Translations under genes and position numbers: made by a program | In this document: positions 8,050 to 14,372 of the stretch, one piece after another | How positions within the stretch are numbered: the stretch's first letter is position 1 | Layout of the letters: every line of letters begins with the position of its first letter | Assembly: GCA_025463965.1 (NCBI GenBank) | Contig: JAODBN010000339.1 | Location: forward strand, 1 to 15,710 | Origin: Acidimicrobiaceae bacterium | GTDB taxonomy: Bacteria; Actinomycetota; Acidimicrobiia; Acidimicrobiales; Bog-793 | Direction of reading: 5' to 3' | Length of the DNA: 15,710 bases | The notes under the pieces: generated by a model | What the model was told of the DNA's origin: nothing | Databases searched by the model: none | The model's input: only the letters and a program-made list of their open reading frames with translations

Positions 8050-8478
8050 TCAGCTGGCCGCCACGATGCCGTAGGCGTGATCGAAGTGCAGGCGGACGAC
8101 CAGGCGACTGTCGGCGACCATCTCGCGTCGGAACTCGTCCCAGTCAGAGTGCTCGCCTGCCACAGCCCGGTAGAGGGCGACGAGTTCGTCGACCGTCTCG
8201 TCTGCCGGGTGGGCGGCTACCGGAGTGAGCTCGGCTGTCCCTTCCAGGACGACGTAGGACCAGAAGTCGTCGCCAACCACGTACAGCGAGGCGCGGGGGT
8301 CGAGGCTGAGGTTCTTCGTCTTGGCCCGGCTGTCGGTGACCGAGATACGGGCCACGTCGTCGTCGCCCAGCGCGTAGACGATGTTGGACAGCTGGGGTCT
8401 CCCGCTGGACCGGATGGTGGTCACGACGCCCTGGTGGCGTGCCCGGACGAACGAGAGGGCATCGGCGAGCTCCATCAC
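8050..8478 (-). CDS. PPOX-class, probably F420-dependent, oxidoreductase
   Basis: A 142-residue single-domain split-barrel protein of the pyridoxamine-5'-phosphate-oxidase-like superfamily. The N-terminus (ALSFVRARHQGVVTTIRSSGRPQLSNIVYAL) and the segment ISVTDSRAKTKNLSLDPRASLYVVGDD match the actinobacterial F420-binding PPOX pattern, with the basic residues before the conserved Asn-Leu and Asp-Pro. Members use F420H2 or flavin to reduce diverse substrates; the substrate here cannot be read from sequence. The start GTG at 8478 overlaps the tetR stop (GTGA); ATG at 8475 is equally possible. The overlap implies translation coupled to tetR and joint control by the TetR operator. Its 3' end abuts the integrase remnant. 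Family call strong, cofactor probable. Confidence 0.85.
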   Translation of the reverse strand: MMELADALSFVRARHQGVVTTIRSSGRPQLSNIVYALGDDDVARISVTDSRAKTKNLSLDPRASLYVVGDDFWSYVVLEGTAELTPVAAHPADETVDELVALYRAVAGEHSDWDEFRREMVADSRLVVRLHFDHAYGIVAAS

Positions 8479-9068
8479 GCACTCGGCCAGGTCGACAGCG
8501 CGAACTCGACCGTCCGGGTCAACGCTTCGAGGCCAACCCCGCTGTTGGCCTGGACTGAGAACCCGTTGCTCAAAGCGACGATGTAGCTCGCCAGGGCCCG
8601 AGTGTCGACGTCGACAGGCAAATCGCCGTCTGCTTGCGCGCGGTCGAATCGCTCACGAAAGGCGTCCACCGCCGCCATTCGACGGGCCGCGAGGTCGTAA
8701 CGGACGGCTGAGGCCGCGTCGCTGCAAGTCAGCGCGGACTGCACCGACATGCACCCGTGCGGAAAGTCCGATGACGTGAAAGCTTCCACGGAGCCTCGAA
8801 GGAAGGACTCCGCAACTTCCCGGGCAGTTGGGAGCGTGAGCGACTTCGCCACGTACGCCGCGGGGCCGGCCCGATAGCGGTCCAACGCCGCAGTGAACAG
8901 CGCCTCCTTGTTGCCGAACGCGGCGTAGATGCTGCGCCGGTTGATGCCCATCGCCTCGGTGAGCTCGCTCATCGAGGTGCCGTCGAAGCCGTGCTCCCAG
9001 AACAGCCGCATCGCGACGTCGAGGACCTCCTCCTCGTCGAATCCTCGTGGCCTGCCTCGCTCGGCCAT
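8475..9068 (-). CDS. TetR/AcrR-family transcriptional regulator
   Basis: A 197-residue one-component regulator. The N-terminal helix-turn-helix domain is clear: RGFDEEEVLDVAMRLFWEHGFDG, then SMSELTEAMGINRRSIYAAFGNKEALF (about residues 32-58). The remainder is an all-helical ligand/dimer domain (AVEAFTSSDFPHGCMSVQSAL, ASYIVALSNGFSVQA). The ATG at 9068 has AAGGAGG (9082-9076) seven bases upstream. It is divergent from the SDR-MFS pair and overlaps the PPOX gene by four bases. A palindrome (9109-9127) lies next to its likely -10 (TACGAT, 9110-9105 on the minus strand), and a second identical palindrome lies in front of the SDR. It therefore most likely represses both its own operon and the exporter operon; the ligand is unknown. 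Confidence 0.93.
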   Translation of the reverse strand: MAERGRPRGFDEEEVLDVAMRLFWEHGFDGTSMSELTEAMGINRRSIYAAFGNKEALFTAALDRYRAGPAAYVAKSLTLPTAREVAESFLRGSVEAFTSSDFPHGCMSVQSALTCSDAASAVRYDLAARRMAAVDAFRERFDRAQADGDLPVDVDTRALASYIVALSNGFSVQANSGVGLEALTRTVEFALSTWPSA

Positions 9069-9080
9069 CCTCGAACCTCC

Positions 9081-9130
9081 TTGGGGGAACGGCGAACCCT
9101 CGATATCGTAACCGAACGATTCGGTAATGC
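9081..9130. repeat. Promoter/operator module, copy A (tetR side)
   Basis: These 50 bases match 9300-9349 in the same orientation at 41 of 50 positions by eye, without gaps. Both copies contain a TTG(G/C)GG hexamer, a 17-base spacer, a TAnnnT hexamer and then the palindrome. The similarity seems to fade into the tetR ribosome-binding-site region on the left. The module was apparently duplicated 219 bp apart, giving the divergent operons one operator each. Confidence 0.65.
9109..9127. promoter_or_regulatory. Putative TetR operator O1
   Basis: The 15-base core ACCGAACGATTCGGT (9111-9125) is a palindrome with 6-bp arms around CGA, and the outer TA/AA bases extend it imperfectly. It lies just upstream of TACGAT, the probable tetR -10 read on the minus strand, 41 bases before the tetR ATG. 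This is typical of autoregulation by a TetR repressor. Binding is inferred. Confidence 0.7.
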
Positions 9131-9299
9131 GTGCCCCAGGGTCCCGCAGTCGGCACCCGGGCGTGGGACGCTCGGGTTGGCTCTGGGCGAGGAAGCAGCA
9201 CCGCCGTGCATCCCTCTGCGGCTAGCTCGCCGCCACAGTCTCAACGCAAGCGAGCGCCCGCCCGCCTAGGTCAGGCGGTCGGTCTTCGCGAACGCCCCC

Positions 9300-9349
9300 T
9301 TGCGGGGACCGCGAACTGTCAATATAGTTACCGAACGATTCGGTAATCC
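9300..9349. repeat. Promoter/operator module, copy B (SDR side), with SDR-MFS promoter
   Basis: The second copy of the 50-base module. On the plus strand it offers TTGCGG (9300-9305), a 17-base spacer and TATAGT (9323-9328), a good sigma-70-type promoter for the SDR-MFS operon. The palindrome begins on the last base of the -10 and covers the expected transcription start, so a bound repressor would block initiation. Confidence 0.6.
9328..9346. promoter_or_regulatory. Putative TetR operator O2 (perfect palindrome)
   Basis: TTACCGAACGATTCGGTAA has perfect 8-bp arms (TTACCGAA and TTCGGTAA) around CGA. Its 15-base core is identical to O1 at 9111-9125. It overlaps the -10 and the start region of the putative SDR-MFS promoter. 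A looser relative (14 of 19 matches) occurs at 9424-9442, next to the SDR ribosome-binding site. Confidence 0.75.
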
Positions 9350-9423
9350 ACACAGTGTTCCAAAGCCGGGCTGGGCCGACAGGACCTCGGTTGATGCAGC
9401 GCGTGAAGACGTACCCCCGTAAG

Positions 9424-9442
9424 TAAACGAACCATTCGATAC
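9424..9442. promoter_or_regulatory. Degenerate third operator-like site
   Basis: The 19 bases share 14 positions with the O2 palindrome, including the CGAAC and ATTCG central parts, but the outer arms do not pair. It sits immediately before the GTAGGAG ribosome-binding site of the SDR gene. It could be a weak extra TetR site or a decayed copy. Confidence 0.3.
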
Positions 9443-9453
9443 GTAGGAGCACC

Positions 9454-10224
9454 ATGACTGAGACAGCACGACTCGACGACGTTGAGGGACCGCTCGCAGG
9501 ACGGCGAGCGCTGGTCACTGGGGGTTCTCGGGGGATCGGCGCCGGCATTGTCCGGCGGCTCGCGGCAGATGGCGCCGCCGTCGCGTTCACGTACCGAGAG
9601 GCCAAGGGTTCCGCGAACGACCTTGAGCAGGAGATCATCGGTTCCGGCGGCATGGCCTTGGCGGTCCAGGCCGACAGTGAGGATCCTGAGGCGCTTCGCT
9701 CAGCGATATCGGAGACCGTCGAGGAGTTCGCCGGCCTCGAGCTCCTAGTGAACAACGCTGGCACCGCTCATATGGCCCCGATCGAGGAGTTCCCGCTGGC
9801 TGAGTATGACCGGATTCTGGCTGTCAACGTCCGGGCGATCTTCGTGGCGATCCAGGCCGCGCTGCCGCATCTCGGCGCGGGTGGGCGGATCATCAACATC
9901 GGTAGCGTGATGGCCGACAGGATCCCGATCAGCGGTCTCAGCGTCTACTCGCTCTCGAAGGCCGCGATCGCTGGACTGACCCGCGCTCTCGCCCGTGAAC
10001 TCGGGCCCCGTGGCATCACGGTTAACACCGTCCAGCCGGGGCCAGTGGAGACCGAGGCAAATCCCGACGCCGGGGAGTTCGCCGACGCCATGCGGTCGTT
10101 GACCGCGGTCGGCTCCTACGGCCAGCCCCACGACATTGCCGCTGCCGTGGCCTTTCTGGCGCGGGCCGAAGCGCGGTTCGTCACCGGCACGGCCTGGAAC
10201 GTCGACGGCGGCTATGCCCTCTGA
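9454..10224 (+). CDS. Short-chain dehydrogenase/reductase (SDR, classical type)
   Basis: A 256-residue classical SDR. The cofactor-binding motif TGGSRGIG is at residues 22-29 and NNAG at 100-103. The catalytic Ser151, Tyr165 and Lys169 (YSLSK) are present, followed by ARELGPRGITVNTVQPGPVET and the C-terminal TGTAWNVDGGYAL. After the second strand it reads FTYRE, whose Arg suggests NADP(H). It is similar to 3-oxoacyl-ACP reductase-like enzymes (FabG family), but the context argues for a specialised substrate. ATG 9454 has GTAGGAG five bases upstream. It is transcribed towards the MFS gene (45 bp gap), divergent from tetR, under operator O2. The Tyr-x3-Lys spacing separates it from the FabI-type enzyme at 6303. 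Fold and cofactor are certain; the substrate is unknown. Confidence 0.92.
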   Translation: MTETARLDDVEGPLAGRRALVTGGSRGIGAGIVRRLAADGAAVAFTYREAKGSANDLEQEIIGSGGMALAVQADSEDPEALRSAISETVEEFAGLELLVNNAGTAHMAPIEEFPLAEYDRILAVNVRAIFVAIQAALPHLGAGGRIINIGSVMADRIPISGLSVYSLSKAAIAGLTRALARELGPRGITVNTVQPGPVETEANPDAGEFADAMRSLTAVGSYGQPHDIAAAVAFLARAEARFVTGTAWNVDGGYAL

Positions 10225-10269
10225 GCCTCCACTCCACCCCATCAAGTCAGCTTCCGATGAGAGAGAACC

Positions 10270-11775
10270 GTGCCCCGAATGAGTGAGTTGACCGAGCCCC
10301 AAACGTCGCACTTCTACACCCCCCGCGCGAAGCAGTTTGCCCTGCTGCTGCTCGCGATGACGCAGTTCGTGATCGTGATCGATGCCTCGATCGTGAACGT
10401 CGCGCTGCCGTCAATCGGGCGCGCGCTGCACTTCCCTAACACGGATCTTTCGTGGGTCGTGAACGCCTACGTGCTGACCTTCGGCGGCTTCCTAATGCTG
10501 GGCGGCCGACTAGCCGACGTGCTCGGACGCAGGCGGATGTTCATGCTCGGGCTCGTGTTGTTCTCGATTGCCTCGTTGATGGGCGGAGTCGCCCAATCCG
10601 AGGGGTGGCTGCTCGCCGCCCGTGCTGTGCAGGGCCTCGGCGCAGCGATCGTTTCGCCGGCAGCCCTGTCGATCCTCACCACCACCTTCGCGGAGGGCGC
10701 CGAGCGCAATCGCGCACTTGGTGTCTGGGGCGCGATGGTCGGTGCCGGGGGCGCCGCGGGCGTGCTGTTGGGCGGAATCCTCACCAGCGGCCTGAACTGG
10801 CGCTGGGTGCTTTTCGTCAACGTCCCGATCGGGATCGCCGCCGCGGCTCTCGCCCCCCGGACGCTGGCCGAGAGCCGCTCTGAGGATGGAAAAACCACGT
10901 TCGACTTCCCCGGCGCCTTCGCCATCACCGCCGGGCTGTCGCTGTTGGTCTACGCGATCGTCGACGCTGTCAACGTCGGCTGGGGATCCTCGAGGACGCT
11001 GCTCGAGATCGGCGGCGCTGTGATCTTGCTGGTCGCCTTCCTCGTGATCGAGCGCCGCGAGGGGCACCCGCTGATGCCGTTCTCCATCTTCCGGCTGCGT
11101 ACCTTGCGCGGCGCCAATCTCGTCGGCTTGTTACTTGGCATGTCGTTGTTCTCGATGTTCTTCTTCATCTCGCTGTACCTCCAGGACGTCCTGCGCTACT
11201 CGGCGATCAAGACGGGAGTCTCGTACCTGCCACTGGCGGTCGGAATCGTTCTCGCGGCTGGGCTCGCGTCCCAGCTGGTCACTCGGATCGGGTTCAAGCC
11301 GACGCTGATCGCCGGGCTGCTGCTGATCGCTGGCGGCCTGGTCTGGTTCTCGCGAGTGCCCGCGCCGGGAGGCTCATATGCCGCTGACGTGCTCGGCCCG
11401 TCGCTGATGACAGGTGTGGGGTTCGGGTTCGCGTTCGTATCGGTGACGATCGCCGCATTCACCGAGACCAAGCCCCATGAGGCGGGGCTGGCATCGGGTC
11501 TGATCAACACCGCACAGCAGCTTGGTGGGGCGCTCGGACTGGCGATCCTCGCGACGATCGCGAACAGCCGCACCCAGAGCCTGTTCCACTCTGGAGTCCG
11601 CAACACGTCCGTTGCTCTCACGAAGGGGTTCGACCGGGCGTTCCTGGTCGGCGCCGGCTTCGCCGCAGTCGGTGCGATCCTGGCCTTCGTGCTGATCTCC
11701 TCGCGGGCCAGCCGCGAGCACTCGGTGGCCGCCCGAAGCGGCGACCCGGCCCTCGCGGCCGCTGCTGACGGCTGA
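10270..11775 (+). CDS. MFS multidrug efflux transporter, DHA2 (14-TMS, EmrB/QacA) type
   Basis: A 501-residue integral membrane protein with regularly spaced hydrophobic segments, the length expected for the 14-helix drug:H+ antiporter-2 family. Diagnostic motifs are VIDASIVNVALPSI in helix 1 (Asp38), WVVNAYVLTFGGFLMLGGRLAD followed by the loop motif GRLADVLGRRR (motif A), and GAMVGAGGAAGVLLGGIL (motif C of antiporters, without the usual Pro). NWRWVLFVNVPIG follows. The C-terminus is a short basic/alanine tail. GTG 10270 has GATGAGAG a few bases upstream; ATG 10279 is an alternative. It follows the SDR gene by 45 bp and probably shares its TetR-controlled promoter, which fits regulated export of a toxic compound. 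The substrate is not predictable. Confidence 0.93.
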   Translation: MPRMSELTEPQTSHFYTPRAKQFALLLLAMTQFVIVIDASIVNVALPSIGRALHFPNTDLSWVVNAYVLTFGGFLMLGGRLADVLGRRRMFMLGLVLFSIASLMGGVAQSEGWLLAARAVQGLGAAIVSPAALSILTTTFAEGAERNRALGVWGAMVGAGGAAGVLLGGILTSGLNWRWVLFVNVPIGIAAAALAPRTLAESRSEDGKTTFDFPGAFAITAGLSLLVYAIVDAVNVGWGSSRTLLEIGGAVILLVAFLVIERREGHPLMPFSIFRLRTLRGANLVGLLLGMSLFSMFFFISLYLQDVLRYSAIKTGVSYLPLAVGIVLAAGLASQLVTRIGFKPTLIAGLLLIAGGLVWFSRVPAPGGSYAADVLGPSLMTGVGFGFAFVSVTIAAFTETKPHEAGLASGLINTAQQLGGALGLAILATIANSRTQSLFHSGVRNTSVALTKGFDRAFLVGAGFAAVGAILAFVLISSRASREHSVAARSGDPALAAAADG

Positions 11776-11784
11776 CGGCTGACG
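11764..11784. repeat. Short tandem repeat, three copies of GCTGACG
   Basis: Three exact, head-to-tail copies of the 7-mer GCTGACG span the MFS stop codon (TGA at 11773-11775). Because the unit is not a multiple of three, slippage would change the C-terminal residues of the transporter slightly. Confidence 0.6.
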
Positions 11785-12450
11785 GACGCCCGATGCGCGG
11801 CAACTGCGCACTTCGTGCGATCCAGCTTGTCAGCGAAGGTCCCCACGCGACTCAGCCAGAGAAGCAGAAGCCACGCGACACATACCGGCACGACGGCCCA
11901 GTCACCAGCGATGCCAACGGCATCGGGTGCGCGGTCGCAGAGCGAAGGCGCCGAGGGCAGCTGAGGGCGAGATCATCGGCGCAACCTCGACGCAGCTCTG
12001 CCGGGACTTGCGATACCGCCTCCACCTGTAGAACTGCGGCCGCTCCGTCGTGGACGAGTCGTTGAGCGCCGTGCCGTTCGCTGCACAGTCAGCTCGGACG
12101 ATCTCGTACTTCAGCCGTCACCTCTAGCCGTCCTGCCGCTCGAGCTCGGCAGTGACCACTCGGATCAAACATTTCTGGATCGGCTCATCCTTCGCTGCGA
12201 GGTACACCTTGAACCGCTAGTCGGCCTGATCGACGAGCTGCCTCCCACGGGGACACGAGCTGGTCCTTCTCACGGACCCCGGCGGCGAACCGTGCTTGAC
12301 CAGGCACCAGCGCCGCCTCTCGCGAGACCTGGCCGCCCTGTCGTAAAACGACGGTTTGGCGACTACTACGCGCGCAGCAACCGCTATCCGTAGCGGCCCA
12401 GGTGATGCCGTTCCACTTCGCGTTCCACAGTCTTTCGTTCCACAACGGCG
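11776..12450. other. Gene-poor, degraded stretch between the MFS gene and corA copy 2
   Basis: No intact gene is supported. All six frames are broken or read as Arg/Ser-rich shadow. A minus-strand stretch 12216-12124 (frame RFKVYLAAKDEPIQK through ELERQDG and a stop) looks protein-like and is preceded in frame by a TAG at 12219-12217, as if a longer gene had decayed. Another minus-strand segment near 12110-11960 reads YEIVRADCAANGTALND. I do not recognise either. This is probably wreckage from the island's assembly. Confidence 0.4.
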
Positions 12451-12524
12451 CCGAGCACCGCCTCCCCGAAACAGCCGCGCTCTACCAGCAGCTGGCGGGG
12501 CGCCCGAAGGCGACGGCGGGCTGA
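12451..12524 (+). pseudogene. C-terminal remnant of a BTAD regulator upstream of corA copy 2
   Basis: About 24 codons end NGAEHRLPETAALYQQLAGRP plus a few residues and TGA (12522-12524). The BTAD protein upstream of corA copy 1 ends with DGDPLRYVHPETAALYARLVGKSP plus a short tail. The shared PETAALY-x2-L-x-G-x-P, the place next to corA and the similar distance to the GTG all indicate a homologous gene end. The rest of the gene upstream is gone or unrecognisable. Confidence 0.6.
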
Positions 12525-12552
12525 GCCAGCGAGGCGGAGGCGTCGCGTCCCC

Positions 12553-12570
12553 ACCGTCTACGGTGCGAGT
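12553..12570 (+). promoter_or_regulatory. Inverted repeat and putative leaderless promoter of corA copy 2
   Basis: ACCGT-CT-ACGGT (12553-12564) is a perfect 5-bp inverted repeat with the arms swapped relative to copy 1. TACGGT (12559-12564) matches TAnnnT and ends six bases before the GTG, exactly as at 5220-5232. No Shine-Dalgarno sequence is present. Confidence 0.45.
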
Positions 12571-13545
12571 GTGGCGCACACCCGGCTCTACGCCTCCGGA
12601 AAGCTCGCGCTCGAGGACTTCCCGCTAGCGGAGATCTCCGAGCACCTCGAGAAGCCGGACACCGTCGTCTGGCTCGACCTGTGCCGACCGACGAGCGAGG
12701 AGCTCCGAGGGCTCTCGGACGAGTTCGGCCTCCACCGGCTCGCCGTCGAGGACGCGACCCACGAGCACCAGCGGCCGAAGGTCGACCGCTACGACTCCCA
12801 CCTCTTCTTGAGCTCCTATGGCGTCCGATTCGACCCGGTATCAGGGGAGCTCATTCGGAGCGAGATCGCCGTCTTCGTAATGCCGCGCGCGCTCATCACG
12901 GTGCGAAAGGACGAGGGATTCGACATCAACGCGGTGACCCAGCGCTGGGACGACTCGGCCGAGCTCGCCGGGTCAGGCGTGGCCTTTCTCCTCTACGGCC
13001 TGCTGGACGTGGTGGTCGACGGACACTTCGACGCCGTGCAGGAGCTCGACGACGCGATCGAGGGCATCGAGGAGTTCCTCTTCGACGATCGCCGCGAGCA
13101 CATCCAGACGGTGCAGCGACTCTCGTTCCAGCTGCGCCGAAGCGTCGTGCTGCTGCGGCGGGTCGTGCTGCCGATGCGCGAGGTCGTGAACAGCCTCATG
13201 CGCCGCGACCTGCACGTCATGGACGACGAGATCGCCCCCTACTACCAGGACGTCTACGACCACGTGCTGCGAGCGACCGAGTGGACCGAGTCACTGCGGG
13301 ACCTCATCTCCTCGATCCTCGAGACGAACATCACCATCCAGAGCAACCGGATGAACCTCATCATGAAGAAGGTGACGAGCTGGGCCGCGATCATCGCCGT
13401 CCCGACCGCGATCACCGGCTTCTACGGCCAGAACCTCCCCTATCCGGGCTTTGCCACCGATGCGGGCCTTGCCACCTCGTGCGGGCTCATCGTCGGTATC
13501 GCCGTCGCGCTCTACGTGGCCTTCCGCCGGTGGGACTGGCTGTAG
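12571..13545 (+). CDS. corA: CorA-family divalent metal ion transporter, copy 2 (island-borne)
   Basis: A 324-residue CorA homologue, the same length as the copy at 5232-6206 and identical at about 244 of 324 residues (75%, counted by eye). Differences are concentrated in the N-terminal cytoplasmic domain. The stalk and pore region from RREVVL-type helix to FYGQNLPYPGF is nearly unchanged. Both copies share the GQN variant of the GMN pore motif, the two C-terminal helices and the RRWDWL end. The reading frame is intact with normal codon use, so it is probably functional. GTG 12571 is preceded by the leaderless-type signal and by the remnant end of a BTAD gene. It ends 148 bp before the right att repeat. 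The divergence says it is not a recent duplication; it may have arrived from a relative. Confidence 0.9.
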   Translation: MAHTRLYASGKLALEDFPLAEISEHLEKPDTVVWLDLCRPTSEELRGLSDEFGLHRLAVEDATHEHQRPKVDRYDSHLFLSSYGVRFDPVSGELIRSEIAVFVMPRALITVRKDEGFDINAVTQRWDDSAELAGSGVAFLLYGLLDVVVDGHFDAVQELDDAIEGIEEFLFDDRREHIQTVQRLSFQLRRSVVLLRRVVLPMREVVNSLMRRDLHVMDDEIAPYYQDVYDHVLRATEWTESLRDLISSILETNITIQSNRMNLIMKKVTSWAAIIAVPTAITGFYGQNLPYPGFATDAGLATSCGLIVGIAVALYVAFRRWDWL

Positions 13546-14372
13546 GCGCTCGCTCCGCTTCGCTCACCGCAGGCAGGATCGCCTGAACTGATGGCGAGGC
13601 CATGGCGCGTCCGCTCGGATTCACCTCAGTTCGCCAGCATCCTGACGTGGGATTTCTCATTCGCGCGGATACGCGAAAGTCCAGGTCAGCTTGCCTGCAA
13701 AGCCCTGTAGAGCGGTTCGATTCCGCTCGCCGCCTCCAGCGTTGTACCTACTGAGGGCATGGAGAACTAAGCGTGCCCACCAGCTGTCCAGGGCGCGGGA
13801 CGTTGCCGAACCGCGGTGGACTTCGGCGCCCTGCCGGTGCCGTGCCGGCGCGGTTGAGCGATCACCGTGGCCGAGTGAGGGGGGCGGTCATGGACCGACC
13901 TGCCCTGGAAGCGACTTCTGAGCAGGCCGCTTCCACTCGTCAGAGGTCGGCACGTTGTGGCGCGCTGAACAGCAGCCCCTCCCATCAGAGCAGCCGGTAA
14001 TCGCCGAGGCGCCGTAAGCACTTCAACGATGCCCTGTACCCGGTCCTTTTTCCGGCGCCCCACAGAACGCGATGTGACAGAGACGCTGGCCGCGACGTCG
14101 TCGAACCCGTCCACCGAAGGGGACCATCGCTGGCAAGCTTGCCCGGGCGACCGATAGCGAGCCGAAAGCAGCCGACTTGGCGCGCAAAACCCGGTAGCCG
14201 GTTGTGTCGGCTCAACCTGGGTCCGAACTTCTTCATCGAATGAGGCGGCTGGGATCTGCTCGCAACTCATCGGCGCCAAGCTCCCGGACCGTCTCAGCGT
14301 GCTCATAGGCCCTTCGGTCGGGACTCTCCACCTAGCCGACTCAGCTGCTTCCCCGACCGACACGCCATCGGT
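13546..14372. other. Stretch without recognisable genes around the right island end
   Basis: Besides the tRNA-Cys fragment (13693-13738) I see no supported gene. The only long frame (minus strand, 13767-14363) is Arg/Ser/Pro-rich, has no convincing start signal and matches nothing I know. Small hairpins occur, such as TTCGCG/CGCGAA at 13660-13677, without terminator T-tracts. GC content drops gradually to the right. Confidence 0.5.
13693..13738 (+). repeat. Right attachment-site repeat (attR core): truncated tRNA-Cys 3' end
   Basis: Matches tRNA-Cys positions 7147-7192 at 45 of 46 bases; the single change is C to G in the variable loop (13710). It carries the anticodon loop, T arm, acceptor 3' strand, U73 and CCA, but has no 5' half, so it cannot fold as a tRNA. 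It is the expected partner att copy of the island. Confidence 0.85.

Larger units (their letters stand above)
7147..13738. mobile_element. Genomic island integrated at tRNA-Cys (about 6.5 kb, integrase degraded)
   Basis: The segment is bounded by 46-bp direct repeats of the tRNA-Cys 3' part (7147-7192 and 13693-13738, 45 of 46 identical). Immediately inside the left end is a tyrosine-integrase remnant pointing at the tRNA, the usual layout of tRNA-borne integrative elements. The cargo is a PPOX oxidoreductase, a TetR regulator, an SDR, an MFS exporter, degraded sequence and a second corA. The cargo genes from tetR to the MFS gene use visibly more A/T than the flanking nusA and BTAD genes. Since the integrase is broken the island is probably fixed. 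An alternative is that the right end (corA2 plus tRNA fragment) descends from a segmental duplication of the local corA-tRNA region. Confidence 0.75.

Noticed and set aside
9262..9278. Hairpin CCGCCT/AGGCGG between tetR and the SDR
   Set aside because: Only six base pairs and no T-tract on either strand; chance is likely at this GC content.
11196..11891. Minus-strand open frame opposite the MFS gene
   Set aside because: Antisense shadow of a membrane protein gene, Ala/Ser/Pro-rich, no motif.
12217..12579. Minus-strand open frame of 120 codons upstream of corA2
   Set aside because: It overlaps the BTAD remnant and corA2 promoter and reads as Arg/Pro-rich shadow; only a possible relic further down (12124-12216) is kept as a note.
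13767..14363. Minus-strand open frame of 198 codons
   Set aside because: Low-complexity composition, no start signal, no known motif; treated as non-coding.
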